A stretch of DNA of 60,732 nucleotides from CAYJFX01 sp964370315. GTDB lineage: Bacteria > Spirochaetota > Spirochaetia > Treponematales > Treponemataceae. Where the stretch lies: assembly GCA_964370315.1 (NCBI GenBank), contig CAYJIS010000006.1:1-60732 (forward strand). The letters run 5' to 3'. Below the pieces are notes generated by a model. The model made no database searches, was not told where the DNA came from, and saw only the letters and a program-made list of their open reading frames with translations. The position numbers were made by a program, and so were the translations under genes. This document shows, piece after piece, positions 40,656 through 49,599 of this stretch; position 1 is the first letter of the stretch; every line of letters begins with the position of its first letter.

Positions 40656-40684
40656 ATTGTAGTGCGAAATAGAAGTTTCTGCAA
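40656..40684 (-). promoter_or_regulatory. Promoter of recQ, predicted leaderless
   Basis: On the minus strand TTGCAG (40679-40684), 17-bp spacer, TACAAT (40656-40661), then six bases to the ATG at 40649. The expected start is the A of the ATG. No Shine-Dalgarno sequence is present. Confidence 0.55.
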
Positions 40685-40744
40685 CACCTTGTTTATGTGA
40701 TTTTGTCGCAGACGTAAAACTTATAAATGGTGTATTATAATTAT

Positions 40745-41692
40745 ATGAAAAATAAATATGACGTTATAATCATTGGAAAAGGACCTGCGGGTATCTCTGC
40801 ATCTTTGTATATTGCTAGAGCAAAGATGAGTGTATTGGTATTAGGCAAAGATTTTGGAGCTTTAGAAAAGGCACATCTAATTGAAAATTATTATGGAGTT
40901 GAAAAGCCTATTTCTGGGCACGACCTTGCCGAAATTGGCGTTAAGCAAGCCGAAAACTTAGGCGTAGAAGTAAAAACAGCCGAAGTAACTGGGGTTGGAT
41001 TTTACAGTCCAACGGCTGAGGACGAGGGACAAACTAAAAAGCCACTGCGTTATGAAGTTATTACAGGGGAAGGTGAAACATTTTTAGCTACAAGTGTTCT
41101 TATCGCAGTTGGTCGTCAACGCAAGGGCCTAAAAGTCCCAGGATTTGAAGAGTATCAAGGACATGGTATTAGTTTTTGTGCTGTGTGTGATGGATTTTTT
41201 TATAGAGGAAAAACAGTTGGTGTTGTTGGAAACGGTGCGTATGCAGCTTCTGAAGTGCAGCATTTGGGCCACATGACACAAGAAGTTATATTATTTACCG
41301 ATGGGAAGGATTTGGAAGAAGGCGTTTCAGAAATGCTTCCAAGTGGCATGACCATCATATCAGAAAAAATAAGCGAAATCACTGGTACTGCTCCAGGAAC
41401 AGAGGGTGGTATTATTAAGAGTGTAAAAACTGAAAAAGCTGAAACCGAAGTACAAGGTTTATTTGTTGCAATTGGAACTGCTGGTTCTTCTGATTTTGCC
41501 GCAAAGCTTGGTCTTCAATTAGGAGAAGGTTCAGATTCTGATGTGCTTGTAACAAAAGAAAATGGAGCGACTTCGGTTCCTGGTATTTATAGTGCAGGGG
41601 ACTCTACTGGAGGCCTAATGCAAGTTGCAAAGGCTGTTTCAGACGGAGCTCATGTTTCAAAGCCTATTATTGCAGAAATTAGAGCTGTGTAA
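40745..41692 (+). CDS. Thioredoxin reductase-like FAD-dependent disulfide reductase
   Basis: 315 residues. FAD-binding GKGPAGISASLYIARA (residues 11-26), redox-active C145-A-V-C148 followed by DGFFYRG, NAD(P)-binding GVVGNGAYAASEVQHL, and the C-terminal FAD contact IYSAGDSTGGLMQVAKAVSDG. Standard thioredoxin reductases have CATC; the change to CAVC and the 25-residue insertion near 80-90 set it slightly apart. The frame is open from 40727, but the ATG at 40745 begins the conserved fold. It has no ribosome site; a TATTAT box at 40733-40738 is six bases before the ATG. Divergent from recQ. Confidence 0.85.
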   Translation: MKNKYDVIIIGKGPAGISASLYIARAKMSVLVLGKDFGALEKAHLIENYYGVEKPISGHDLAEIGVKQAENLGVEVKTAEVTGVGFYSPTAEDEGQTKKPLRYEVITGEGETFLATSVLIAVGRQRKGLKVPGFEEYQGHGISFCAVCDGFFYRGKTVGVVGNGAYAASEVQHLGHMTQEVILFTDGKDLEEGVSEMLPSGMTIISEKISEITGTAPGTEGGIIKSVKTEKAETEVQGLFVAIGTAGSSDFAAKLGLQLGEGSDSDVLVTKENGATSVPGIYSAGDSTGGLMQVAKAVSDGAHVSKPIIAEIRAV

Positions 41693-41733
41693 GTGGTTCG
41701 TTGCTTATTTTTGAGATAAGTATAATAAAACGG

Positions 41734-41772
41734 TAAAGGGCTGTTTATTGAGACTCAATAAACAGCCCTTTA
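41734..41772. terminator. Bidirectional terminator with 19-bp perfect stem
   Basis: TAAAGGGCTGTTTATTGAG (41734-41752) and its exact complement (41754-41772). It follows the thioredoxin-reductase-like gene. A second stem, AGGGGGA (41826-41832) / TCCCCCT (41837-41843), is next to the nitroreductase stop on the other strand. Confidence 0.85.
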
Positions 41773-41850
41773 TATTTGTTCCCTAAAAGAGGGGGTAGCG
41801 GAAGATGGCAATGCTAGCTGAAGCGAGGGGGAGGCTTCCCCCTTGTATAA

Positions 41851-42399
41851 TTACATGAACCTTACAATTTCATCTACATCATATCGTTTTGGAGCAGGTG
41901 GTTCTTGGTCTGCAATACCGTATACTATGAGTGCTGCAACGGATTCTTCTTCTGGAAGGCTTATAATTTTTGCAATTTCTATTGAATCGATAACACCAAA
42001 AATACAAGTTCCAACCCCTTTTGCATGGGCTGCTAGACAAAAAGTTTGGCATGCAAGGCCGGAATCGAACGCTTCCCAAAAGTCTTTTTTTTCTATTGCG
42101 GATGGATCACCCTTACCTTCAAGCACCCCACTTTTTCCTTTTGTGTAGCTAAGAACTGCAACACCTTTTGCATTTTCAAGTGTTTTTATGTTATACGAAA
42201 AGCTGTTTACCGCATTTTCTGCAAAGCTTTTAATTATTTCAGGATTATCTACAAGTGTAAACCTTGCTACTTGTGTATTTGCCCATGAAGGAGAAAAGCG
42301 TGCTAGAGAAACTATTTCTTTCATTAGTTCTCTATCAACTTTTTCCTCCTTGTATTTTCTAATACTTCTTCTTTGTAAAATTGCATCAATTGCTGTCAT
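41851..42399 (-). CDS. Nitroreductase-family FMN protein (copy 1)
   Basis: 182 residues. AILQRRSIRKYKEEKV near the start is the FMN-phosphate-binding RRSIR motif, SPSWANTQVARF binds the flavin ring, and GLACQTFCLAAHAKGVGTC is the usual dimer helix. A frame opens at 42453 but the ATG at 42399 has AAGGAG well placed. It reduces quinones, nitro compounds or flavins using NAD(P)H. It lies 20 nt after the second nitroreductase gene, to which it is related but not closely similar. Confidence 0.87.
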   Translation of the reverse strand: MTAIDAILQRRSIRKYKEEKVDRELMKEIVSLARFSPSWANTQVARFTLVDNPEIIKSFAENAVNSFSYNIKTLENAKGVAVLSYTKGKSGVLEGKGDPSAIEKKDFWEAFDSGLACQTFCLAAHAKGVGTCIFGVIDSIEIAKIISLPEEESVAALIVYGIADQEPPAPKRYDVDEIVRFM

Positions 42400-42418
42400 A
42401 TAAAACTCCTTATATTTG

Positions 42419-42925
42419 TTAGTATTTTTCGTAGTGTATTCTATTTTCGTCAAACCTATCTACAAAGTGGTTTGCGTTTTCATTTTTTGGGTAACCCACT
42501 GAGATTACAGCATAGGGTAAAATATGAGACGGAAGATTGAACATCGAACTAATATAGTCTGCTCTCTCTTTTTTTCCAGCGGCGCCAAGCCACACTGTCC
42601 CTAGCCCTTGAGCTGTTGCCTCGAGCATTAAGTTTTGTGTAGCGGCTCCTAAGTCTTGTTCCCACATAGTTGGGTGTTTCATGAGCTTTTCGTTTCCAAA
42701 AAGAATAATTCCTACGTCTGCTTCTAGTAAGCTAGCAGCATAGGGATTATATTTTGAAAGCTCACTAAGAGATTCTTTATCGCGAATTACAAGAAATTCC
42801 CATGGTTGTTGGTTTCCAGCCGATGGTGCTTGCATTGCCGCATGCAGAATCTTGGTGATTTTTTCATCTTCGATTTTTTTCTGGGCAAAACTTCGAATGC
42901 TTCGCCTTGTAAATATTTCATTCAT
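42419..42925 (-). CDS. Nitroreductase-family FMN protein (copy 2)
   Basis: 168 residues. MNEIFTRRSIRSFAQKKI at the N-terminus and APSAGNQQPWEFLVIRD near 33-49 are the flavin-binding motifs, QNLMLEATAQGLGTVWLG near 97 the dimer helix, and ISVGYPKNE the C-terminal strand. The ribosome site AAGGAG sits 9 nt before the ATG. Stand-alone nitroreductases of this size are usually homodimers of unknown physiological substrate. Confidence 0.88.
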   Translation of the reverse strand: MNEIFTRRSIRSFAQKKIEDEKITKILHAAMQAPSAGNQQPWEFLVIRDKESLSELSKYNPYAASLLEADVGIILFGNEKLMKHPTMWEQDLGAATQNLMLEATAQGLGTVWLGAAGKKERADYISSMFNLPSHILPYAVISVGYPKNENANHFVDRFDENRIHYEKY

Positions 42926-42976
42926 TCCTAGACTCCTTGGTTTTTATATTGAATAGTAATATAAAAGTAGATATTA

Positions 42977-43357
42977 TTATCTTGCTTGACAGTATTCTAT
43001 TTTTTCATTTGTAGGTGATAAAATAAAAAAATAATCAACACCATTTTCAAAAATCCATTCTGCATGTTGAATTCCGTCTGTTATAAAATTTGCCCCTTTT
43101 TTCTTAAAAAAATCATAGTCTGCCTGTAAATTATCAGACTGGTATGCAATATGATCTATAACACTTTTTTCAAGTGTAGTATCTTCAAAGATTTCATAGG
43201 TTTCTTCTCCATTTGTTAGAAAAACAGCTTTCATTCCGTCTGCACTTTGAAACTCACCAGTAATTTCAAAATCTAACATTTCAACGTACCATTTTTTTGC
43301 TTGTTCTAAATTTACAACCGTGATATTTAAGTGGTGGTGTTTTCTATTCTTTAACAT
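42977..43357 (-). CDS. VOC-family protein (glyoxalase/bleomycin-resistance fold)
   Basis: 126 residues with a single VOC module pair. It begins HHHLNITVVNLEQAKKWYVE (metal-ligand His likely in the first strand), then IDHIAYQSDNLQADYDFFKK and ends FFILSPTNEKIEYCQ with a possible Glu ligand. These are metal-dependent isomerases, dioxygenases or binding proteins, so no reaction can be assigned. AAAGGAG precedes the ATG. It is 17 nt after the GH94 gene and likely co-transcribed with it. Confidence 0.8.
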   Translation of the reverse strand: MLKNRKHHHLNITVVNLEQAKKWYVEMLDFEITGEFQSADGMKAVFLTNGEETYEIFEDTTLEKSVIDHIAYQSDNLQADYDFFKKKGANFITDGIQHAEWIFENGVDYFFILSPTNEKIEYCQAR

Positions 43358-43374
43358 TTGTAAACTCCTTTATG

Positions 43375-45765
43375 TTAACCCATTGTTACAACAACGTTGT
43401 TTTCGCTTCCCTCTGGCATTACTGGAATAGATTCAACCTCGTTTCCATTTATACTTATTTTTTTTATCCCTTTTTGAACATGGCTTGGGTTCATTACTTC
43501 AATATTGAATTTTGCTCCGCGCCATTTCCTTGTAGCCTTAAAGCCATCCCATTCGCATGGAATACAAGGATCTATTATCATTGTGTTGAATCCGAAACGA
43601 ATACCTGTCAAGTATCTAGTTGCAGCAAAATAAGCCCATCCAGCAGAACCTGTTAGCCAAGGGTGGCGAGCTCTACCGTGTGCAGTATGCTCTTTTCCCA
43701 TTATGAATTGACAATATGAATATGGTTCTGATTGTCTTGTTTCAATAAGGTCATTTTGACGTGCAGGACATAGAGCATTGTAAAACTTCATAGCACGGTT
43801 TCCATTTCCAAGTTTAGCATCTGCTACCCATGCCCATGGATTTGGGTGGCTGAAGATAGCCCCATTTTCTTTTATACCTTTGTAGACACGGGTGACAAAG
43901 CCTATATCATCATTTGGCTCTCCATATGAAGGTCCATTTAAATGAATTCCCCAATCAGAATAAAGAAATGAATCTACTGAGTCCATAGCTTTCTGGGCTC
44001 TTTCTCCTTTAGATAGACCTGAAACAACTGCCCACGTATTTGATTCTAGGTGAACTTTACCTTCTTTATCTAAAGATGTGCCAATTTTTTTCCCATTCTT
44101 TGTTATTCCTCGTATATACCAATCTTTGTCCCAAAGATGGGTTTCACATGCGTCAAATACTTTTTTTGCTATAGAGCTATATTTTTCAACATCTTCATTT
44201 TTTTCTAAGTATTTTGCTAGCTCAATAAATTCAGTTAGTGCCCAATAGTGTAAAAATGAGACAAGAGCACTTTCTCCACCACCTAAATTTAGGCAGTCAT
44301 TCCAATCTGCGCGTAAGCCTTTGCAAATGCCTGTGCTTCCAACTTGTTCTGTTGAAAAATCAAGAATTTTTTGCATATGTTCGTAAACACTTCCATCTCC
44401 TCCATCTGCATACCCAATTATAGTAGATAAAAACTCGTATTCGCCAGTCTCTTTAACATACTCAATTATAGACGGGACAAGCCAAAGTGCATCATCTGAG
44501 CAGGTATGTTCAAGACCATGAACGAGGCCTTCACCTTTTGGACTTGGCTTAACCGTTGGAGATATGAAAGTCTCTTCTTTGTAATTTGGGTCAAAATGCT
44601 TTGGGTCAAATAGATGTAGTCCATATCCTGCTGTGGTTAGACCTCTTAAAAGCTCAATTATACGTTGTTTGCATTTTTCAGGGTTTGAATGGGGAACACA
44701 CATGGCGTCTTGGGCTGTGTCTCGATAGCCTAATCCTGTTCTACCACCGACTTCAATAAAAGATGCAAAACGAGAAAAAATAATATTTACTTCACTTTGG
44801 TAGAGATTCCAAGTGTTGATCATAGTATTCATATGTTCATTTGGAGTATTAATTTGTAGCTGTGAACATTTGTCATCCCAAAAATCTTTTAATTCGTCAA
44901 AAGCCTTATCAACCTCATTAAAATTTGAATATAGATTTTTTATTTTAGTTCCCTCTGCATGATTTCCTACACCTAGCATAAATACTACTCTGATTTCTGC
45001 ACCTTTAGGAATTGTAAAGGCTTTTTGCAGTGCACCACAATGGTTATTACCTAGCTCATAACTCCCCGAGAGACTTCCATTTTCAACCCCAATTGGGTTT
45101 GTCTCAGTTCTATAGTTGCCAATAAAGCTGTCGCGTAAGCAATCAAAGCTGTCTGGTTCAAAACTGGATGCAAAATAATGATACATTGAAGGGTCATAAA
45201 AATTATCAATTTCTATAACACCATCTTTGTATTTTGAGCCTGCACAATATAAACTCATTTGAAAGTTTTGGTTATCGATTTCTATTAAATTAAAAGAGAA
45301 CTCACAATATGAAAAAAGGGAAATGTTTCTGTCCTTATCTGAATTGTTTTTTAAGACAACATCCCAAAGTTCGACATTTTTTGATCGAGGAATCATAATA
45401 GTTTGTTTTGCTTCTATTCCAGAATAATTACACGAAAATGTTGAATAAGAAAGTCCATGCCGACATTCATACACCGCTTCTTTTAAGTCTTTCCCTACGG
45501 GTTGCCATGAAACTGACCAGTAATCATTAGTATCGTTATCGCGCAAGTAGACATAGTGCCCAGGTCTATCCAGTGGGACTGCATTTGCTCTAAAACGGGT
45601 AATGCGATGGTTTTCTGGGGATTCATAAAAACTGTAGCCACCTGCATTTTGTGAGAGTACAGACCCCATTTTTTCAGTTCCAATATAATTTGTCCATGAA
45701 ACGGGAATATCTACTCTGTCAATTACATACTCTCGTTTATCATTATCAAAAAAACCATACTTCAT
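43375..45765 (-). CDS. chbP: GH94 phosphorylase, most like N,N'-diacetylchitobiose phosphorylase
   Basis: 796 residues, cytoplasmic. It cleaves a beta-1,4-linked disaccharide with phosphate, giving a sugar 1-phosphate and a free sugar. The N-terminus (MKYGFFDNDKREYVI, WTNYIGTEK) and the central FIEVGGRTGLGYRDTAQDA are typical of GH94, and the catalytic acid is Asp487 in GLRADWNDCLNLGGG. The pattern of the opening and of the C-terminus resembles diacetylchitobiose phosphorylase more than cellobiose phosphorylase, which would suit chitin-fragment use; this choice is from memory and cellobiose remains possible. A strong promoter precedes it and it heads the operon with the VOC and nitroreductase genes. 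Confidence 0.85.
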   Translation of the reverse strand: MKYGFFDNDKREYVIDRVDIPVSWTNYIGTEKMGSVLSQNAGGYSFYESPENHRITRFRANAVPLDRPGHYVYLRDNDTNDYWSVSWQPVGKDLKEAVYECRHGLSYSTFSCNYSGIEAKQTIMIPRSKNVELWDVVLKNNSDKDRNISLFSYCEFSFNLIEIDNQNFQMSLYCAGSKYKDGVIEIDNFYDPSMYHYFASSFEPDSFDCLRDSFIGNYRTETNPIGVENGSLSGSYELGNNHCGALQKAFTIPKGAEIRVVFMLGVGNHAEGTKIKNLYSNFNEVDKAFDELKDFWDDKCSQLQINTPNEHMNTMINTWNLYQSEVNIIFSRFASFIEVGGRTGLGYRDTAQDAMCVPHSNPEKCKQRIIELLRGLTTAGYGLHLFDPKHFDPNYKEETFISPTVKPSPKGEGLVHGLEHTCSDDALWLVPSIIEYVKETGEYEFLSTIIGYADGGDGSVYEHMQKILDFSTEQVGSTGICKGLRADWNDCLNLGGGESALVSFLHYWALTEFIELAKYLEKNEDVEKYSSIAKKVFDACETHLWDKDWYIRGITKNGKKIGTSLDKEGKVHLESNTWAVVSGLSKGERAQKAMDSVDSFLYSDWGIHLNGPSYGEPNDDIGFVTRVYKGIKENGAIFSHPNPWAWVADAKLGNGNRAMKFYNALCPARQNDLIETRQSEPYSYCQFIMGKEHTAHGRARHPWLTGSAGWAYFAATRYLTGIRFGFNTMIIDPCIPCEWDGFKATRKWRGAKFNIEVMNPSHVQKGIKKISINGNEVESIPVMPEGSENNVVVTMG

Positions 45766-45803
45766 AAAGCCCCCAAAGTAGTAAAAGTATTTCTTATTGT
45801 ATC

Positions 45804-45832
45804 ATTATATCAATACTTTGAAAAGGGTGCAA
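45804..45832 (-). promoter_or_regulatory. Promoter of the GH94 operon
   Basis: On the minus strand TTGCAC (45827-45832), 17-bp spacer and TATAAT (45804-45809), with a start near 45797 and a 31-nt leader containing GGGGG before the ATG. Confidence 0.7.
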
Positions 45833-45943
45833 AATACTAAAACAGTTATTGATTAATAGCTTGCTGCCATGGCTCAAGCCTCGAAAATTATATAAAAAGT
45901 CATACATATTAAGAACATTTCTCTTTGTAAAATTAATCACATG

Positions 45944-45972
45944 TTGACTGTTTTCGTGTATTTATGTATATT
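45944..45972 (+). promoter_or_regulatory. Promoter of the divergent TetR gene
   Basis: TTGACT (45944-45949), 17-bp spacer, TATATT (45967-45972), start near 45979. No clear palindromic operator for the regulator was found in the 277-bp divergent region, apart from a weak GCTTG-N11-CAAGC at about 45861-45881. Confidence 0.6.
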
Positions 45973-46042
45973 TAAGATATGGGATATTATTTTATAGATA
46001 AGAGCCCTGTATTTCAAAAAAAATCTCAATGGAGAAGAAAAC

Positions 46043-46657
46043 ATGGAAAAACCAGAAAAAAGACAAAAGGCACAGTATCGTAGTGCAATTAGGTCTAAGC
46101 GTTTGATAAGAGAAGCATATGTTTCTCTTATGCAAGAAAAAGAAGCAGATAAAATTACTGTTTCAGATATCGTGCGTAAAGCAGATTTAAATAGGGGCAC
46201 ATTTTACGCTCATTATGCTAGTCCAAATTATGTAAGAGAAGAAATTTCTGATGAAATTGTAGAAAAAATTAGTGAAATTCTACAGGGATTTAGCTTTTCT
46301 CATTTTTTGCAAGACCCATCTCCTTTCTTAAAAAAAGTAGAAGATGTGCTAACCGAAAACATGAAGTTTTACAAAGAAATAATGTGTTATACCCTTTCTA
46401 TCGATTTTATTGGAAAAGTTAAAACAAAACTTATTAATAGGATTGCTTCAGATTCTAGCGTGCCAGATGCGGTTAGAAAAAAGCCACAGTTTTCGATAGC
46501 ACTTGATTTATTTGCTGGTGGTATTATTTCTTTGTATGCAGATTTTGTTCAAGGTAAGATAAAAGCACAACCAAGTGAAATTACGAATACCATTAGTATG
46601 TTAATAGTCCAGAGTTCTAAAGCACTTTTCGATGGACAAGAGGCCGTTATAAGTTAA
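46043..46657 (+). CDS. TetR-family transcriptional regulator
   Basis: 204 residues. The helix-turn-helix is IREAYVSLMQEKEADKITVS then DIVRKADLNRGTFYAHYASP (residues 22-62), where RGTFYAHY is the usual end of the recognition helix. The C-terminal domain (ISEILQGFSF onward) is the TetR_C-type helical bundle found in DhaS-like members. The gene diverges from the GH94 operon, so it is a plausible regulator of disaccharide use; this is inferred from position only. Its end overlaps the convergent outer-membrane protein gene by 11 nt. Confidence 0.85.
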   Translation: MEKPEKRQKAQYRSAIRSKRLIREAYVSLMQEKEADKITVSDIVRKADLNRGTFYAHYASPNYVREEISDEIVEKISEILQGFSFSHFLQDPSPFLKKVEDVLTENMKFYKEIMCYTLSIDFIGKVKTKLINRIASDSSVPDAVRKKPQFSIALDLFAGGIISLYADFVQGKIKAQPSEITNTISMLIVQSSKALFDGQEAVIS

Positions 46658-48116
46658 TTTGTACTGAAATATCTAAAGAGTGTTTTTTTAGTTTTTTTTC
46701 AGTCACTTGTAATTGAGAATTCAAGTTCAAAACTATATCTTGGTGACTGAAAAAAATAGCTTCGCGAATAGTGGTTTTCATAGAAAATTCTAACGTGAGG
46801 TTTGAAAACAGCCCTTTTGTTATTTTGTCGCAAGTTATTTTATTAGAAAAAACTATATATAGATCATTCTCTTTGAGTGCTTCGAAAAAAAAATCTGAGT
46901 TGACTTGCAAAGAGATATCCCAAGGGGCATTTAGTAGTGCTCCTTCTTTTTTAAATTCACTTTTTATAGTCCATGTACGTGTTAACATATCAAGATACCA
47001 AGGACGAAATATAATTTTTGTTTGAATGGTAGTAGTGCTATCTTCTTGAAGAATGAAAAAAGATTTCTGGTTTTCAACTAAGTCAGAGAGAGTAATTGTT
47101 GTTAATACGGTTAAAAAAACGAGCTCAATTTCATTTGAAAAAGAAAAAGAAGTGAGCCATACTGCAGATGGAGTATTTTGTTCATTCAAACATTCTGTAT
47201 TAGAACTAAGTCCAAAATGCAAAGATCGAACAAATGAACCATAAAGATTGTATTTGAGTTGAGGGTTAAAAGCAATAAATACTGTTTTTTGTTCAAAGCG
47301 GCCATTGTGTTTTAGATAATTTAAATCAGATAAAAAAATACTGGAATTTAATAAAAAAGGGGCATTATTAAACGTATATTCGCTCCTAAAAAAGGTGTTT
47401 GGTCGCCCTATGGTGCTTTGAGATATTCCTGCTCCAAGAATAATTGTTTGTCTGCCCATTTTAACTGCGAGTTCTTGAACTCCTGCATGAAAGTAACTTT
47501 CAATAAAGCTTGGAAAATCAGTATACCATGTTTCAAAGCTTTTAGGAGTAATGACTGATGTTTTCCACGCGAAGGTCCATCTTCCACTGATTGCTGAAAA
47601 TAAGGGGTGCTTGGGTTCCTCACTTTTAAAGGGGATGCTAATTCCAACTCCTGCACTCAATTTCTCATTATAAAAGTTTGATATAAAAGAACTGAGAGTG
47701 AGAATTTGTGTGGACACGTGCGCTTGTATAGTAATATCTGATAAAGAAGAATAAATGGAAGGCAAGCTTGTTGTTAGTCGGTTTTGAACAATATAAGGCT
47801 GCTTATGGGGATTTAAGTTTATTGGTGCTATAGTATTAAAACGCCCCCAAATGCCTGTATTTGATAGAGTTCCAATAGAAAGAGAAAAAATATCAATCGG
47901 TTTTAATTTTACAGCCCATGCATGTATTTTGTATTGGTAAGGTTCTAAGTGTTCTTTTGAAACTTCACTAAAAAATCTGGCGTCTAAGACTGTGTTATTA
48001 TACGTTATTCCTTGTATAAAAGAATAGTCACCTTCTCTTATATTGGTTTCTGAAAAAAGGTTTATATCACATGTAAAAAAAGCAATAAGTACAAAAAAAG
48101 ATAGTATGTTTTTCAT
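46647..48116 (-). CDS. Putative outer-membrane beta-barrel protein
   Basis: 489 residues. A signal peptide (MKNILSFFVLIAFFTCDINL, cleavage near FSET) is followed by many short alternating amphipathic strands, such as FSLSIGTL, FAWKTSVIT, LAVKMGRQTIILGAGI and DISLQVNSDFFF, and the protein ends in ...LDISVQINL with strand character, typical of outer-membrane barrels. It matches no family I recognise. The ATG has no ribosome site and follows a -10 box by six bases. The 3' end overlaps the tetR-type gene on the other strand. Confidence 0.65.
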   Translation of the reverse strand: MKNILSFFVLIAFFTCDINLFSETNIREGDYSFIQGITYNNTVLDARFFSEVSKEHLEPYQYKIHAWAVKLKPIDIFSLSIGTLSNTGIWGRFNTIAPINLNPHKQPYIVQNRLTTSLPSIYSSLSDITIQAHVSTQILTLSSFISNFYNEKLSAGVGISIPFKSEEPKHPLFSAISGRWTFAWKTSVITPKSFETWYTDFPSFIESYFHAGVQELAVKMGRQTIILGAGISQSTIGRPNTFFRSEYTFNNAPFLLNSSIFLSDLNYLKHNGRFEQKTVFIAFNPQLKYNLYGSFVRSLHFGLSSNTECLNEQNTPSAVWLTSFSFSNEIELVFLTVLTTITLSDLVENQKSFFILQEDSTTTIQTKIIFRPWYLDMLTRTWTIKSEFKKEGALLNAPWDISLQVNSDFFFEALKENDLYIVFSNKITCDKITKGLFSNLTLEFSMKTTIREAIFFSHQDIVLNLNSQLQVTEKKLKKHSLDISVQINL

Positions 48117-48122
48117 ACTATC

Positions 48123-48166
48123 TTTATAGTCAAAGTTTATGCTATTTAACAGAAAAATCTGTTAAA
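48123..48166 (-). promoter_or_regulatory. Hairpin after the SPOR gene overlapping a predicted leaderless promoter
   Basis: Inverted repeat TTTAACAGA (48145-48153) / TCTGTTAAA (48158-48166) lies between the SPOR gene stop and the outer-membrane protein gene. TGTTAA (48146-48151) within its arm and TATAAA (48123-48128), 17 bp apart, could serve as promoter for the downstream gene, with the start at the ATG itself (48116). Confidence 0.45.
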
Positions 48167-48177
48167 ATGTGATGTTT

Positions 48178-48954
48178 TTATGAAATTGGTTTTGACGAAC
48201 TAGTTACATAGCTTTGAGCTTCTGCAAAAGTGTCCACCGTTTTAATAAGCGAGTTCCAGTATTCAGCTTCACTTTTGGTAGTATATGGACCCACGCGAAC
48301 TCTGTAATATGTGACACCGCTATTATCTGCATGAGTAAAAACTTCTGCTGGTATTTTTTGTCCTTCAAGCACGCTTCGAGCATTATCTGCATTAGCTTTG
48401 CTTACATAAGAAGCTGCTTGCACCCAGTATTGTTCTTGTGGAGCTTTTTGTACCGGAGCCTTTGGTGCAACTTCACGCTTTTGTTCAACAGGTTTTGATA
48501 CTTCTTTTGGAGCCTCTGCGACTTTTGTTGTTGATGGAACCCTTGTTGTAACAGGCTTAACAGATGGTTCTGGAGCAGTTTCAGTAGCCTGGTTTTTAGT
48601 ATTTGTTAAGTCAATAGTTGTTACATCATTTTGAGAGTAAACTGTTGTTGTCCCTTGGCTTATAACGGTTATATCTTCCGTTTGGATAGTATTAGTAGGA
48701 AGGGTGTTCTGGTTTTCCCTATTAGAGTTCATAGCTGGATTCATGGGATCTTGTGTAGCTACATTTGTATTCTCTGGTTGTTGTGGAATGATTGCTTGTT
48801 GTGTAACCCATGCTCCATTAGGAACCTCAGCTGTTGCAACAACTGTTTGTGACGCGGTGTTTTCAGGAGAATAAATAATTAATGTTCCTAAAAAAATTAC
48901 CAATAGAAAAATACCTAAGGCCGCAACGATCCATAATATTTTCTTTTCTTCCAT
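48178..48954 (-). CDS. Membrane-anchored SPOR-domain protein
   Basis: 258 residues. One N-terminal membrane segment (about 6-28, KILWIVAALGIFLLVIFLGT) leads to a Thr/Pro/Val-rich periplasmic linker and a C-terminal SPOR domain (about 178-250: YWVQAASYVSKANADNAR, YYRVRVGPYTTKSEAEYW). SPOR domains bind denuded peptidoglycan at division sites, so the protein probably takes part in cell division or cell-wall remodelling. AGAGGT precedes the ATG. Located 12 nt downstream of coaE, so it may be the third gene of a polA-coaE-SPOR operon. Confidence 0.82.
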   Translation of the reverse strand: MEEKKILWIVAALGIFLLVIFLGTLIIYSPENTASQTVVATAEVPNGAWVTQQAIIPQQPENTNVATQDPMNPAMNSNRENQNTLPTNTIQTEDITVISQGTTTVYSQNDVTTIDLTNTKNQATETAPEPSVKPVTTRVPSTTKVAEAPKEVSKPVEQKREVAPKAPVQKAPQEQYWVQAASYVSKANADNARSVLEGQKIPAEVFTHADNSGVTYYRVRVGPYTTKSEAEYWNSLIKTVDTFAEAQSYVTSSSKPIS

Positions 48955-48966
48955 AATTTATACCTC

Positions 48967-49599
48967 TTAAATATAAGGTTCTAATAACATCACAATTCTT
49001 TGTTTTAACGTATTGTGTGTTGTAGAATTATTTACCTTATATATATCGGCATTTAATTTTTTACATTTAGAGTAGATTTCGATTTGCGATAAAAAAGTTT
49101 TAAAAAATTGCATTTTTGATATATTATTGCGTATTTTTGCTCTTTTATAGCGAAGAAAAGGGTTTGCGCTAACGAATAAAACGATGTTGCAGTCTTTTAT
49201 AACTGAAAACTTGTGTAAGATGGCTGCATTTATTACGTATGACTGAGTTGGGTTCTTATTTAGTTCATTTAAGATTAGCCTATTCATTTTTGGATGAAGG
49301 AGAGCTTCGTGTTTTTGCAAAAGTTTTTTTTTGGAAAAGACAATTTTAGCTAGATTTTTGCGGTTTATACTGCCATCGGAATCAAAAAGAGAGAGATTCA
49401 TGGTATTTGCAATTGGACTAAACAAGGTCTGTATTTCTTGCTTGGAACTTTCAATGGCAATATGTCCAAGTTTATCCACATCAATAATCATAAAGCCTTT
49501 TTCGTGTAAAAATGTTGCAACTAAATCCTTGCCTGCGGCTATTGGTCCTGCGAGTCCAATAATGTGCCTTGTTGTTTGATTTTTTCGAGGGCTGTTCAT
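48967..49599 (-). CDS. coaE: Dephospho-CoA kinase
   Basis: 210 residues. The last step of CoA synthesis, phosphorylating dephospho-CoA. The P-loop is GPIAAGKD (residues 18-25) in place of the usual GxIGSGKS/T; DVDKLGHIAIE near 42 is the substrate motif, and HPKMNRLI near 108 the conserved HP. The ATG overlaps the polA stop (TAATG), so translation is coupled with polA. The Asp in place of Ser/Thr after the P-loop lysine is unusual and might affect metal binding, but the rest of the enzyme looks intact. Confidence 0.85.
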   Translation of the reverse strand: MNSPRKNQTTRHIIGLAGPIAAGKDLVATFLHEKGFMIIDVDKLGHIAIESSKQEIQTLFSPIANTMNLSLFDSDGSINRKNLAKIVFSKKKLLQKHEALLHPKMNRLILNELNKNPTQSYVINAAILHKFSVIKDCNIVLFVSANPFLRYKRAKIRNNISKMQFFKTFLSQIEIYSKCKKLNADIYKVNNSTTHNTLKQRIVMLLEPYI

